Shown here piece by piece: positions 38,201 to 40,573 of a stretch of 64,000 bases of DNA. Both the position numbers and the translations under genes were made by a program. Under the pieces are notes generated by a model, which saw only the letters and a program-made list of their open reading frames with translations, searched no databases and was not told where the DNA came from. Location: assembly GCF_900111255.1 (NCBI RefSeq), contig NZ_FOGP01000008.1:1-64000 (forward strand). The letters run 5' to 3'. The DNA is from Parafannyhessea umbonata. GTDB taxonomy: Bacteria; Actinomycetota; Coriobacteriia; Coriobacteriales; Atopobiaceae. The first letter of the stretch is position 1. Each line of letters opens with the position of its first letter.

Positions 38201-40573
38201 GACACTTCTAGCACATCGGCCGCCAACCACCTCAAGACGGATGACGACGTTGTCCTCCCCACGGCGTCGGAGCTTACGCGTAACGGATATACGCTCGTCG
38301 GCTTCACGAAGAACGTCGATTACTTCCTGAACTACTTCCCGTCCAAGACCTCGTATGACTTTGGCGCGTTTGGCACGCTTTCTGATGAGCAGGACGACTA
38401 TGGAACGGCCATGACTCCCGGGGCGACCATCAAGGCTTTCGCCGATGCCGAAACGATTTACGCCGTCTGGAAGCCAAACCCGATCAAGCTCATTTACTAC
38501 AGCACCGAGGACCTTCCGGGTCTCAACCCTGGTGATCCCACCGTTCCTACTCAGAAGCTTGAGTACGAGGACTCGGATTGGGTTGTCGGTGAAAAGGCCA
38601 ACCCCCTGTATGGTGACGGTACAACGACAAATCCCATACCCACGCGCTCTGGCTATCGCTTCCTTGGCTGGACGTCCGACTCGAGCATGACGCCGCCCGA
38701 GATGCAGTATGACTACGGAACCAATGCATTCATCATCACGTTTGCATCGGGTACCAAAGCCTTCTACTACTACGATGCGACGTCAGGCACGTTTACGATG
38801 ACCAATGTCGATGCTTCTGGGAATGTCCGGTCGTTCGATGGCACTAACACTGCCGTGTTCGTCCAGGGTACGGCAGTCCCCGATCCCGACGGTGGCTCCG
38901 CCTGGGATTATTGGAAGATGCTTGCGCCCGAGGGCACGACCAAGACGGATTGGGAGGCTGGTACTACCATCCCTGCGGCCATCACTGACATTCCGGATCT
39001 TGATAATCCTAACAAGCTGTATGCGGTCTGGGTTGAGATCAAGGTTAAGGTGAACTACTACTCCGTTACTGACTGGACTGCCTCGACTGGATATACGACA
39101 ACAATTAACGTCGGTGGAACACCCACTTCGTACTCTGGCGAGCGCGTTCATAGCGAGATTCTTAGCTGGAATGATTTCTTTATCGACTACACCGACAGCG
39201 ACCCCACGGGTCTTGATTTCCGTGAATTCCAGGATAACGACGAATATGTTGCAAACGGTGTGGGTCCGAAGCGCGTTGGCCAGTATGTCAAGGGCTGGTT
39301 TAACACTAAAAATGTCTTAGGAGGCACGCAGTGGACTGCCACTGATACCATCGCAACGCTTTGCGGCGGGGATACCACTAAGACTGAGGTAGACGTTTTC
39401 GCTAGGTTTGCAAAGCGCAACTACTATATCGAGTACGTTGTTGGCTACGGGACGGATATCGCTGCGACTGATTCAACTGGCCGGGGAGTTAACGTAAAAC
39501 TGTTCACTTCTGGTTGGACAAAGGCCTTTACCTCTCCCATTACTCTTCGAAAGGGCTATGGATTCTCCAAGTGGGCTACGAAAAAGGCGCTTGGCCAAAC
39601 AATTAATACTTCGATGACTATCGGCGACATCATCACTAAGCTAGCCACTACCCTTACGGGCGCCAATCTTACTGCCCTTGATACTAACGGTGATGGAGTG
39701 GTGGACGACCGCGATGAGGGTCCGTTCCCCGTTTATGCCATTTGGACAAACTACAAGTACACCATTAAGTATGAGGTTGGTGCGGTCGGCTCATCGGTTC
39801 CTGACAGGACTAATTTGTATTGGGATACATCCTATACGGCCCCGATGGCAGTTTCGAGCAACTCGGACTATGTCTTCCGGGGTTGGTATTCCGAGAGGGA
39901 TGGTGCAGGAACCCTGCTTTGCCCGGCGACTGGAGGAACGCTTATGTATGGCGATATTCCTCTCGCCAACGAGAACAATGGATCGACGATGACCGTTTAC
40001 GCTCTCTGGGAGTATATCCCCTCAGGTGCGTTGAGTACTACAAGCTTGAGTGCTTCTTCGCTTGCGGTTGCGTCTCTTTCGATGTCTGAGATAGATGGTG
40101 GCCTTCCGTTAACATTTGCCCTCACTGCTTCAACAAGTCAGGGCGATGAGCTCTCGGATTACGAAGGCGCGTGCGTTGATTTTGAATCTGGTGCATCTGG
40201 TTCATCGATGGCTTCTGGCGACGAGATCATTCATTCCGTGAGCGACGTGGGCGGCGACAGTGAATCGAATGACGTTGGAGGGAGTCTTACGGTTCAATCC
40301 GAGGCGGAAACCGTAGCTTCGAGGTTGGATTTGGTCGAAGTGTCCGATGAACTGTCTTGTGGTGGTTTTGACTCGTTTGCATGGCACGAATCAATATCTT
40401 ATGAGACGGGAGTTGGTTGCTCTACCTCGAAATGTTTGGAAGCCCGTCTCGATAACTCCGAGTCTCTTGCGGAACGGACTACAGATTATGAGCCTGACAG
40501 TGGCTATGATTTGCGCCCTGTCGTCGTTTCTCGCCGCAATGGCTCAGATGATTTGCGGCTGTTAAGCACTTGA
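5228..40573 (+). CDS. Giant secreted surface protein (about 11,781 residues): 23 cap + DUF285 modules followed by about 52 InlB B-repeats
   Basis: One uninterrupted frame of 35.3 kb. The start is either ATG 5228 (GAGG, 6 nt) or GTG 5270 (AGGAGG, 8 nt). Order, counting from 5228: signal peptide ending FAFA|DE (residue 44); Ser/Asp-rich linker to about 195; two InlB-type repeats (to about 360); 23 modules of about 195-335 residues (about 361-6275); about 52 InlB-type repeats (about 6275-11600); and a 180-residue Ser/Asp/Glu-rich tail. Each module opens with SNPNVWW-DG-L-IG and PWY--R--VKSF, then WF, FDGSGLDTS and DUF285 leucine-rich repeats (SGWDMS--NMF). Modules 12-14 carry inserted carbohydrate-binding-like domains, and several inter-module linkers carry EF-hand loops. 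There is no transmembrane segment, LPXTG or other known anchor at the C-terminus. BspA-type and InlB-type repeats are known from bacterial adhesins and matrix-binding proteins; an extended adhesive fibre is the likely role, its ligand unknown. The next gene starts 8 nt after the stop, suggesting translational coupling. Confidence 0.9.
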   Translation: MKNVMTYTAQEERGVWRALVGGVMVACAATLLSVFVAAPSFAFADEAGADGADSVIAEPSEQDNYADFQSSTFVNQQVDSVVSQSAPVSEVSSATEPPVSAGDVCAEGDPSADGTEAQGTVVAGSRESDDTRQSEDNSSEPGAVATSPTDASNIYVSDSSEDDLHEVDAVTEDGLEPALTESNPSSCVYLSASSEGTYTLAYVLTDGGTWTVDTSRMQTEFAPNTGVLLPSAGYVYREGYHLIGWSDTLGGAVLYAPGYTRFRINADTTFYTVWAIDSYDVTYVSNTLDGSTWSGSIAQRADYNTSVSVQTCPMATYSYNTATMSFDHWSTDPNDVGVSYGAGDTLLVKAPVALYAIWKTDILESGTVGDNPNVYWELYADGTLEMGLVSSSGSASVYAPDFMRGSTKINKVVTNGRKSQGKIKPTTLFNWFRDCPNMSSFDGSGIDTTDTTVFAGWLEYTLQTCNVESLAVTGTGDWVTTGMVATGSEEILEMGRVFHDQYAVRPLSGDLDIHSWTMLGDGILTPYPTFTFGSAGKLSSITLGDDCRLSGTQFSHEGVGVWLGSDGWHGSSQDLMNRYQDGTTVTKDYGVVTYVWFPGGPDGNDVIYSYDFDPDTKTVYNVRWSAAGFLNPSKNVWWRLVSGTLEMGIEDPDGDVTVSVYGGINDDWYGATTPWAKLREYIVRVNTMGSGSNGKIKPTTLRGWFEGCVTLEYFDGAGLDTSACTSFAQLFDDAHPALTVVNVGDWDTSKVTSFLEAFDADSTSNALTGELDIHGWDMTRGNVSGMFLGSGDNASWMDSITTLILGDKVVLTGSGFSRTNDGAWLASGGLFDGRHLRTAELVSLYGTTGARFAIGQTTWIWVPGYLGGTFASNPNVWWTFDTATGTLEMGVFTNASTVGENSIITENYSNLPFVTHAADITSIVTDGTSSAAKIKPRTLDWRLGLAYASLASFDGSGFDTSLATSFANMFLDHAGPLAVTNVGSWDTSNVTSFSSVFDSNAAGSQALGEASTLDIHSWNMVGKGYANAFRNATSVIDFLVLGDGCVLTGASFNHADDGAWYATNGGYAGRFLRTPQLVAFYGANGAKLAIGDTVWQWYDGYMGGTFASNDNVWWKFEVDTGKVLIGTYDDGTAFGETGVVTESGGDRGNLPFEGYYRDSIKSFSSVATDLAGNATIKVKPTSLRCWLRYYPLLESFDGSGMDVSAVTDMFGFLQHIETATATSARTLTVSGVADWDVSSVTDMNALLRDGSGSRLVSGTLDIGGWDMRGASWSTWPIFNTGGQGTTSGSSVRGLSKIILSNNTVLIGTAFAHGGTGYWKAVSGTLSGTLLSSQALVAYYPRVGNTNGVIEWEWIDAADLPASDIAVPDGKSGVLASNPNIWWKLDETLGALSMGVIDPAKSRFFTEYGASLPWYGKVVRSFYADATNGKIQPYSLEGAGNNSGRYMESFDGSGIDTSLAISLYSFLDSGSNNTFELKGTEAWDTSRVTTYTYFADGSQGSRITGGLDISSWNMVGADVSNFLSGNAAASLKWIRLGDGSVLVGTGFSHDYAADGVWLRDDRNWHGSTADLIALYAAGGNMLGKHVYVWFQGNEDANGDGIPDGAPSDASVTYTYGYSDVRRTVSVVSWTAAGTFDSNPNVEWHAKDGAVTMNVVASPVDVTGDGIVNSLDFRISEGGSSDATNATGRGNLPFDFLYKYIRSVATVSSVSTEKIVPLTMNRWFRLYPALYKFDGAGLDVSLVSDMYAFLASSSGSSIAQNLMVTGVEDWNTSSLRDARWMFADITSSATRSLLGILDLSGWDLTRANVQNMFYGPNVGGVASSARNLQVIVLGSNGALEGSMFAKAGTGLWQAESGTYRGGQLPTSTLYYLYQRGGNGMGLGSITWTFVEGLTVSGVTIPGKRGVFASNPNVWWDFDNDSGTLTIGVYDAGRPTIVTEGLAHTGQGSDLLPWLYGSNALASGAIKRIVTAPESGKPQVMPWDMYAWFCNSRYRYDGYYSNLVYFDGSGLDTSHTRTMVALFRDCAKLETIDGVAGWDTGSTTDFREMFMGCSALKSLDISNWDDKAYGDANPDRSSAPLIDSMFTYMSNLDTLTVGEKVVLTGTGLTHSGVGVWLGQDSANPWHGNTAELQALYPAATDAALGGGRTFVWVKDLPDSRTVTYRYDYDPDTRTVSGVSWWVGGTFANPNVWWFLKDGKLNLGVTDASASASREVTEHGSRDNTGGSTLPWFYLRDFISSVATSGVDGSGNASAGAIQPLNLESWFEGYKILGLFDGSGFDTSKTTTMAQLFDDGPKNLELRNIGNWNTSSVTSFYGTFESDLTVAFDGSSDDNHVIVGALDLHDWDMTHGSVAYAFSYDNKDNMDGVTTLILGNGVVLQGSGFARLSPGVWACTSGTYLNVRVTTEQLLAMYRAGGNDLGIQTWTWIANGTATVPAGANGVFMSNPNIWWKIDGSTLVIGAESASRSLTVAEYGTSVPWNSLRNNFISFAPNVTNGKVAPINLSGWFSGCSVLETAKFEDLNLSGISSLANALSGTVLEGTLPMSSWNVDTTSIPVSGLFAGTATSNLSRIVLDNDSVLEGTGFTHVDGGYWVASGGTYNGRSVTTAQLIRLYPAAGNDLGATIWNWATAPQEGVFASNDNIWWKYDATTGALTIGAHDASKSHEVTEYGDKLPWNIWNKKITSFSVVDAATKGKIQPASLQDWFHTAVCLTSFDGSGLDVQNVTNMRNFLFNEAADGYAAVTLNITGVSNWETSKVTDMTNIISIASNGRSYLAGDFNISGWDMSKALLTGAFGGGIMDSVGRLVLGSKTVLAGSSFYHSATEAGTGTTSGVGVWRRTAGTMIASSDGLRQLYPKAGNPYGEQIWVWDADVNTPNVFASNPNVRWDFNAGTGKITLSIIDPELSRVVTETGERLPWYVERESVRDFGVNMTNGKVEPTTLYHWFLGNSFLSHFDGKGLDVSGVTDFSGMFTDTNLTGALDVASWGWDLRGKTVDNMFSGTALKNVTNLTVNDNTVLAGTGIANADEDGAWRRVSGTLIVSSPRLMQIYPSAGNDYGVQTWYWDTAATAPTNLFASNPNIWWTMDDYGNLTIGAFDTAISHVVTEDGQSVPWAGKRTQITSFASDPTYGKVEPTTMSLWFEDRNAIVDGVYRIHFNYYGVRWYLGARSNNTLVLVSQDNVPSDVKVDWTVTNIGGAYTLLSGYGTYMRYTGASTDAGYHGGALDGNAKWQLVNLSTSPYNRIVITSTQNLNQSVDLKGGTAEQYNPVRYWTNGGWDGMRNTRIADNGARTPSNGTFTYAEVWHFERMSTELTAIDFTGVKVTGAVVSNILEHAAKLEYITVDDTSVLAGTGLSRSGVGSWVASNGPLSGRGVYNSTLQKIYSASGNSLGANTWTWTNNRPNTFESNYNVWWKLENGALTIGAYDENQSLEVSEYGDSLPWAHRMGEVTSFSANTDHGMVQPLKLDSWFATRKTFSAVSSFSNWSKAGMDFTSDGDTYGMRDWNSGEQSEMYIAVVLDANVTYRLRFQYAFVRGEKTNLPIWIGPNTSNNSGNIMSDYLYPGNTSLVTFDRTLRPSYTGTFYIAIDLDPNNGAYEYFTIKDILFCEAGSEGGSQLSSVDLTGLDCSKTTSVTNEFRLTPATTLKLKSDSVLTGAALSKSGGAWAAQDGKLAGAKLTNAQLVAFYGVGGNEYGPITWNWAAGELSNVFGSNANVWWNVDASGNLTIGAFDSSLSRVVTENGAHLPWADIAGSVLTFDVDESNGRILPKTLDGWFSGNMLTGDQALPGTWSRSAMGLQSYTDSTITMNGANGIAVLYTRIYLPATDYFLSLDYTAPFGGMWLEVDSGVHAVGYGGHSGSAIGAIQMTGSGVRHGSTTFTVTNAGYYYLIFQLDGLTDGHTATVTMANLTLTSGASAKLTAFDGHGLDLSQCSSAVSALTGVSFTGNVNMASWDWDTRAINVTNMLAISTGNVDSITLDNDDVLLGTNIRHNGSGAWVAQSGIFAGKALTSAQLMSLYPQVGNSLGTVTWKWDSTATPDIGTFASNANVWWTLDASGNLIVGAFDPNSPLTVTETGTSVPWYSRRAEVKSFSANSANGKVAPMSMASWFAGASNLATVDLSKLDLSATTSLNATFSGTGLTGTLDLTNSNFDFTKVDLTNMLAGTAGAKLTGIKANGNVILAGTGLTKAAGSDGKGAWKATNSVLSSGFTTSTAGLVTLYLPTSAAIGNNGSVIGDVTWIWDATATAPSIFASNANVWWSIDADGKMTLGSFYTALSRIVTETGFASSNGSIRSIISQTSDDGRGGKIQPLTMENWFYLASMYSLFDGKGIDTSLTTSMHWFLCMGGQGQGSIINVHDWDTTKVTDMTWLFSAENGRQGSYVRGDLDLSGWDMTAANRSRAFANLEVSKLDSITLGNKSVLAGTDFAHAQVGVWLRDDGQWFSNAELVALYPAAGNSLGVHTYVWFQGFYDENGDGELDGAPTGSRVNYTYAYDPTTRTVSNVHWTADGVFGSNSNVWWRAKDGALELGVTLATGNRIVTEGSGEYGDLPFEYLRYYIHTVDTLGQGAAGDTWGAASTAKIVANTLYHWFRLYPEIVSFDGRGLELVPTLTNMSQFLESAASTEQLARTLLVKNVSDWDVSSVTNFYAVFYNHLNRTLVTELDISGWDMTKATNISLFLGGDDSKSAAFNLPKIILGQKTLLAGSSIAHNGSGYWRLDNGPMAGTLLSNLGLADYYPIQGNQSGVLTWIWVARDDASIVADLSWAAANGKNGLMPSNPNIWWNCDADGNLTLGVVDVAKSHFFIENGSTLPWYGSRGNVKTFSVDQSNGKVQPYSLASWLTNTNLYSFDGSGVDTSLTVSMSQLANTEGNAPITITGLDAWDTSRIGDFTNVFEGYEGSIITSGFDISSWDMVGGNVGAFLAGSAGYDVKYLTLGNGVVLVGAGFQHRNADIGVWLSDEGKWFSTAELIALYPADGNALGKRTYVWYQGDFDVTGDGVMDGAPAFNDNDPIPVTYTYTYDSSTRTVSNVHWSADGIWASNPNVWWYVHDGIVETGVFDASADRRVTEYGTSGDNNANGRGSLPFDFLVNFVYKVNTLGTQADGTASAGLIQPTNMSHWLRFYPLLTEFDGSGLDVSGTTSMRALLAAVPGNWYTRRTVNLYVAGVEGWDVSSVTDMDYLFYREGTRYVRGTLDLSSWDTRGATHSYMFGSDALATLETLRLGQNTVLIDTDLSHANAGYWMAGTDGRFVGTLLRTATLKYFYPKVGTDNGTISWTWVADDSTEVTDAKALVASQGKSGCFDSNPNVWWKLDDDGNLTIGAFDAAKSTFVTDAGGARPWNAKIANVKTFSVDYSASDSWSMIRPYTMNSWLSGASNLTTFDGSGIDTTLAIDLSGMFYNDAKLVDFVNTGHWNTERVTNFSNMFYGCTGLSTIDLAQWDMIDSTVTNMFSGASNLKTITVGEKNILASTAMTHTGVGTWLIDGTYTWNDPFHGLSHANLMAMYPASGATISGTRTFIWNAGTPDAAAVNYAYDYDPDTRTVSGVTWWVGGTFANPNVWWRLKDGHLEMGVTDAAGNRMVTEAGTGDSGKSGRGNLPFDDYYYFITDVQTDGQGAAGQTWGSASTAQIQVASLDRWFRFYPALAAFDGSGLDTTGITDMYALLASVNSHASLPDCNIATTLTVSGVSAWNTASVTDMRYLFFNDHDLRPLTGTLDLCGWNMGAANLQYAFGGSNASGSIVAAASSTKNLDVVILGGRSVLFGSSFDHANSDLGTWRASGGSHDGSTTSTTGLVWMYAKAGNDVDVTTWTWDGASAFVQGYFPSNPNVWWRIDEYGNLVIGVVDSTRSVVVQEYGTAVPWYSRRSEVKSFQADDSQGIKVAPANLSSWFEGYTNMTAFDGDALDTSNTTSIQKMLYNTNLTATLDVNSWGWDMSHMVTENWLGGTAAANLPVIIMGVGGSLSDSGINHTGAGAWVYTGGIGDGMPATNNSLKLIYPGLQSNWESKISWSWDTSAVATDNIFKSTPNVWWSFDSSTGTLTIGSYQSDLDLVVTEYGPRNWDGHGDSASKGYLENNLPFYGYAESVTRVITRKSDDGKGGRVAPRDLSGWFAGSNDHWWSGYNPRPSGTNPYGFYNLQYFDGTGFDTTNTLGFRHMFRMYNDSGLSTMVQLRVVGMDDWNTGNVTDASNMFLDRYLIGDLDISSWTMTAPYDYSLGLNVANLDSITVSDNSALVGCRLTHAGVGMWYASSGAYQGDYFDSNQLMSIYPKRGNDISKTTYVWKYGTLVTFSANGGEGQDFNVFFEQGLTKLVPNPKTTHFVREGYVIYWWNTTQGATSVDTPAVEYNTGSVYVGGVKQYETLYAIWVRDVNATIQFTAGSPEASGHVAAITSHAGDDITLPGNGYTRPGYDFIGWSYGGKTYAVGSKLRLHDVPAGKYGDTVDANGLPVMTVTAVWRVKTGYVVNYDLEGGVAKGGGSSLVSKEGLSWESPGSTFLPKSSPETFYLPGYDFLGWTAVQGDLSTLVTSSTTYGEAMWMANGGVMPTDPALTPSSASLRCASLSVASGGTSPSGSLGTALTLYAAWTPYSLTVGYAVSDSNGGTLSKYSEFLADCTTDHATGTTATASAGWHFSHWTVNTNDSWTSTGAVSGSEISTLSTSDIEGPNIGGINPNVYILYTPPSGPAFYYYVKPVTFTAVFVRNDYNLHFYDGLPLGETLEPSSDAVPTAPTKVTYGTYVQLPAYNLVRKGYTFTGWRADANMVLSGVTYDVANGAVLNVSDLVTLTAWARTHNADINLYAQWSENEAEFTYKADTGGTVSSNSGVLGGFTQWTEPKFGVVSGTPFGSIAVPDDGYEFFRWVFDATGDQIPDSPSIYPADTVYPGAYTTVYSTGGKTVGQLFFPNKTTLGIWPSSMTFRAEFRPISYTVEFDPNGGSGSIGFVSTPGANGKQNFTYDEVMQLVPNSITGSGKTGIYRDGYKFTGWNTDPAGTGTHYDDMQSVRNLTTVPNGNVVLYAQWTAEEYTIVFSGASVDATGTMPDQTFTFDVTQALTLNQFRRNGYDFGYWTRTPNGSLAYNDGDTLGDVTGGALHPSPVFSGKITLYAYWIPRSYTVTFDAGDDTYSGAQASGLLKLPSGLTATTYTLPGTVTYGSNLASSSSSIPGVVPTPGAGLAAAYFKGWEVWTTKDDGSRVKEEGVTFSATDVTIKGDTQFVATWGYGQLSITYRPGAHGTFASVQGSTIWSGSAAFMAYNQQIYVSGRARNYHYQGSVDTALTNVKNLDKPSGEVGWTFAGWKWFDLAGNEWTSVVGAPNYMDYLTVVADHTLIFEAVWTPSYQVLTYDKNGGKFASGFTAAVVARTGESVTLPSASSVSRQGSDLDGWSLTPDGPLAYTPGQVIKMFGADTTLYAHWSNRHYVLHFDSLGGDPRPDKNVEWDQTNLITDVPDPSKPGYVFQGWYRNLDGGTSVAKYDNGIPFEALAMSDAEGTSATLYAKWVEDVAQINYVTGIYSGGVLVQGGHGTTNPTYEYVDAVTGIPQGSTVTPAAGYRFLYWVDENGNHVGADYTLKPVKGRYDASIGAYNIWGKYVTTITPDGKTITRFESVTFTAVLAPVNYVIHFDAQGGSGSMADQAFVYDQGDTALNKNLFSKTGYRFAGWNTAADGIGTAVEPNVRYADMALVNNLAVTEGKTITLYAVWEAAPFFIKYHGNGGTPTQAMYDTSNGGYDMPPDTYVRQYDTNEAFRLMGAKVFTRVGYKMDGWSLTEGGPVEYQTNQLLKMPPNDLDLYAHWVPTTYTIVFYPDFPSWGNHRGASWGSTASMTMRYDQARALTANGYHMIGGTFDHWYCSYNGQTYDDMEVVSNLNNGQDGAIIYMFARWEHTLYTIDFISTEPEKGTVDTPTMRRIYGSTVSNNDAKNVVPKDGWMIWQWEATITYDNGTQSHAVYGSGTLGNRDYFLNILWLPGNVVFKARWMATSHVVSFANTDDKKGLVTGNDTVVLTGDRVPSSKYGYNTVDPDPSVDPHHYVFDHWKYVTTYDWTNWDGTAATSEGITDNPSSIDIYGNTVFTAVWRRMDFDVTFETSDASKGIVTASPSPQTVIYGRCVDFDSSFVQAIPASNRLELLGWNYVMTMEDPVTGAITTKTGYVDYKRAGELQIFGDTVMTAVWGRTPRIVHFETENDKRGTITAGDQQVKNGQYARTDSSAINYTAVNGWEPYAFNYTMVDDSGKTTRGRVAMPGVTAAEIAANRWYERQGITVSIDNLEIWGDTTFTLLWRPTSYSVIYTTTDTVHGEASGNEVLSFQEQPTMSNVRVRAAAGYELAAWNYKMTMADGTVFNGVVRDPKTVVVEGDVVFDAVWALQYTVMYFPGEHGLFMAGERDVTFFEDVDEGDTFPLYAGDIDDATTNPNNIGNPKGSLGWTFIGWIDQYGHMWSTESLPWYMGQGPREGARDWTLTAVWAATTNTERFFYLSTNGGWWTGTDYSGMNKDGAGNLVVKPYAVGEQAPVDGLPSADAVRRYGYTFQGWATDPVNPLAIVYNPGDTITMAGETITLYAMWLPVPYIVSYDTTHQGDPIAADIVDKAGVVWEDTNLLPSPDPSTDGYIYGGWFYDVDNDGKYNPDVDFLVTDSMSFGDIVETYAAKAGRAVDDSISGITLHVWWKPVTVRITYVAVGNGGLTVYYEDVNVTKSVAVGSTAQPRTGYHLLKWTDKNGRTVGAADLYQPSKSLVEAWATDLVFYAYFEPDAYRVRFDANGGIGTIPEQAFVYDVWQNLTKNTSMYYPGYRFAGWNTAPDGSGTHYDNYQRVRNLIAGHNAVVTLYAQWAVDLYDVIYDGNGATKGSIPRSTYGVGQTISLPREGYERTGYDLDGWADASHKDLDTPQYALGGTAVMPARDLTLYAHWKAHKYTIIFEKNAMDATYFVGGSMLPIETSYDTPTVLPDNQYTLQHRHFLGWGLSPADKAATFLDGDVVNNLASGDGDVVKLYALWVPEDIQVIFTSKTSDSDKGSVTMPYGPEIVSWGHNPTGDTATIVEKDGYYLSGWDYTMTKDGTTVTGTLTTDLSEFLVYGPTTLVARWSAARTVEYLPGEHGNWTADQPSDQGVTIYPHANPTGSVSDYAFGGPLDAWGRPKSTDVNQWVFIGWKEGGVYYQPSEVIGLTVGEGHTFIAQWGEIHYYVHFDGNVPRVDGSIPTITETLRYPDSMPDQPMSFDGRSQLKKNTYAVTGFVFKGWSTVRQLWSDANGDGYVDTHTSTPVEWADAAIFDRAQDPDPSKWNVTLYAVWELASYTVNFVSEDDSLGTVSGPSSLITQGVTYREGPVITDGSGSIGVVPNKARFLGWDWVMVNDEGRTFKSDKPVSTSDLINVSILGKTTFTARWMPLYDVVFMNGAHGDFIEASEGTTKFSNLDAGSAFPVYAGAFGTSPLVLTRYPASTGDAYMFAGWLRTEDGIVYGGPDGAGNPKLPNALDGNYTLVAQWAPLKTLLHFNPNGGSPASPNILDDVEGYTFTQVSTPGPLSVSRPGRVLDGWSLSANGDAVVGAGELYYLPGVETTLYAHWKEEVITISYVSSNPGAYNYVTVDAETIGAVTGKHVNDDSLITGSQAIATYGYHFVHWVDENGDIVGTSPLFVPTVGPDGVYVPMEYTAVFAENDDVTLTYQPDNSSWGWVSRSSEKVAPATGISTGSIAYARPGYKFLYWEDENGEKFYDAYFIPKKSGMDDAAGAVLFGDGRRYIYVSANYIAHFGLADDVKYTVKHFLENTTGGFEEYEAIRETHQGTNGDTVTATPRTDIQGFTYNEAYSTMSGTIAPDGSLVLSVFYKRNVWKITYRYTNDIPGAPMADPYQSMGGQDGAYGLTYNVQPKPTMRGYKFVGWTTRSVSLTDDGAGGYTFIMPNADVAFTGTWEKADFDVLFTESPYAEDNLSSTAPAGTVTGTGVSYSGKYGDPIVMNDVVTTPSSGMVELKGWRYEVTDASGTVIRKGFTLPQGPKSMTLTGNTTFYARWGLTDVDEVVWGSGLHGDPAVWDPLNEVAFGPVGPYSYYNVIRSNAASPTALAMISSGAFFRGGTPDGSNPSTAAYATLPASGASFGANDMWVAGNPMPGNLYFHGASTNIPTGIEPGWRFAGWTWTEYINDGFGGQIAVDRTATYSAAGVWGGDPLPTLLQDRSWYFEAIYEAQTLTLLFDKSGGSWSTNPVTVSPADGISPYFTDAGLTVTTGDNVTVPKLGDIAKTGYILLGWSDNPADVITRTPQFAPGGTYVVPGSASGTITLYAIWGDEGNATISYVTYCKSTAGDTSGGQIIRDLTKTSGVPAPWPAETVATMSGNPEGALVIPNDGRPLKSGGGYESANYGYHFVGWYEGPTRSTLITTNAQITAADMRAKGYGSPWTNLTFYAVFEPDAPNLVIKYEVMNTTGGTVALNRTGASKANAVDEMIAPVTHKHSDGSNIYGAVATPLAGYKFKGWKYRDATGAYVDYTFSSGTIADSGYSTFMPEPNARGIYDIYDATGGHIFYGDDYKLYAVFEADPNTPYFIEIYVVDKVDKVGGGYNFVVNGTGPREVRILTGPTGSTGNVPSALTSGSDASFTGYHLDTADTDWVSGTTYPGLYKYVTYSYTGNPAAGTATAVVNNTGATISPLSSVTSGTIVGDPTQYLILRVFLVQDKTYSIKYYANDGTSTGNVTPILTQSIILNTSVTIGVPVSPTRAGYSFQGWNTKDDGSGTAYADGASWTTTGDLTLYAVWKAEDTSYKVTYHFIDGDGNDVKTDVWIYGRTGYVAGGALDGSAKTASHPSIAQLTGSSSTGYTFVDGSTGNYKGYSFSASGNYPKTGTPYTSATTVGGVGLAADGSSSFDVYYIADEFKLTVVPANVDPPFVEKTGHWAPGYTTFGDDSAVSEYPFPHTPTTPGPRTGESIVLPTSAQVIRKGYDLDGWSETKGSTTVDTIDGVLLNAGATLKMPARNLNLYPVWKPGDTTLTINAHPNDENGVAITDGNILSPYITAHLTSTPADTYRATIEYKDTSSTSAANHLKTDDDVVLPTASELTRNGYTLVGFTKNVDYFLNYFPSKTSYDFGAFGTLSDEQDDYGTAMTPGATIKAFADAETIYAVWKPNPIKLIYYSTEDLPGLNPGDPTVPTQKLEYEDSDWVVGEKANPLYGDGTTTNPIPTRSGYRFLGWTSDSSMTPPEMQYDYGTNAFIITFASGTKAFYYYDATSGTFTMTNVDASGNVRSFDGTNTAVFVQGTAVPDPDGGSAWDYWKMLAPEGTTKTDWEAGTTIPAAITDIPDLDNPNKLYAVWVEIKVKVNYYSVTDWTASTGYTTTINVGGTPTSYSGERVHSEILSWNDFFIDYTDSDPTGLDFREFQDNDEYVANGVGPKRVGQYVKGWFNTKNVLGGTQWTATDTIATLCGGDTTKTEVDVFARFAKRNYYIEYVVGYGTDIAATDSTGRGVNVKLFTSGWTKAFTSPITLRKGYGFSKWATKKALGQTINTSMTIGDIITKLATTLTGANLTALDTNGDGVVDDRDEGPFPVYAIWTNYKYTIKYEVGAVGSSVPDRTNLYWDTSYTAPMAVSSNSDYVFRGWYSERDGAGTLLCPATGGTLMYGDIPLANENNGSTMTVYALWEYIPSGALSTTSLSASSLAVASLSMSEIDGGLPLTFALTASTSQGDELSDYEGACVDFESGASGSSMASGDEIIHSVSDVGGDSESNDVGGSLTVQSEAETVASRLDLVEVSDELSCGGFDSFAWHESISYETGVGCSTSKCLEARLDNSESLAERTTDYEPDSGYDLRPVVVSRRNGSDDLRLLST
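5256..5261 (+). promoter_or_regulatory. Consensus Shine-Dalgarno for an alternative GTG start at 5270
   Basis: AGGAGG lies 8 nt upstream of an in-frame GTG (5270) inside the annotated start of the giant gene. A start there gives MWRALVGGVMVACAA..., a compact classical signal peptide. The upstream ATG at 5228 has only GAGG (5218-5221) at 6-nt spacing but gives a normal MKN-type n-region. Both starts produce the same mature protein. Confidence 0.5.
14644..15143 (+). other. Inserted beta-trefoil (ricin-B-like) domain in module 12 of the giant protein
   Basis: Just after the conserved WF of module 12 about 165 residues replace the first leucine-rich segment. They begin DGVYRIHFN and include YLGARSNNTLVLV, YTLLSGYG and KWQLVN; spaced Y-I, YLG and W-V/L elements are typical of ricin-B/fascin-like beta-trefoil lectins. 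The module resumes with TAIDFTG. Fold assignment by pattern only; glycan binding is inferred. Confidence 0.5.
15637..16062 (+). other. Inserted jelly-roll carbohydrate-binding-like domain in module 13
   Basis: About 140 residues follow the conserved WF of module 13. They include NWSKAGMDF, YIAVVLDANVTYRLRFQYAF and GTFYIAIDLD, with a final FTIKDILFCE strand. This alternation of a Trp start, 'vtYrlrF' and 'tFYIaiDld...fTIkdI' resembles CBM4/9/22-type beta-sandwich modules. The leucine-rich core that normally follows is reduced to a stub (SVDLTGLDCSKTTSV). Confidence 0.5.
16540..16962 (+). other. Inserted jelly-roll carbohydrate-binding-like domain in module 14
   Basis: About 140 residues follow the conserved WF of module 14. 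They begin TWSRSAMGL, continue with YLPATDYFLSLDYTAPF and a Gly/Ser/His-rich loop, and end with TFTVTNAGYYYLIFQLDG and TVTMANLTL. The strand pattern is that of a small beta-sandwich binding module, related in layout but not in close sequence to the insert in module 13. The module then resumes with LTAFDGHGLDLS. Confidence 0.5.
24046..40020 (+). repeat. Array of about 52 InlB B-type (Flg_new) beta-grasp repeats in the giant protein
   Basis: By hand count about 52 units of 65-140 residues. Each has a TYVxxxxG---- start, a GYxFxGW or GYHFVHW core and an aromatic C-terminal strand (LYAHW, FTAVW, LYAQW and similar). Two sub-types alternate irregularly: the classic GYxFxGWNTxxDGSG type and a type with FETxDxxKGxVT followed by xGWxYxMT. 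Sequences are diverged, so the array is old rather than newly expanded. Tandem beta-grasp domains of this family are known to form extended stalks. Confidence 0.88.
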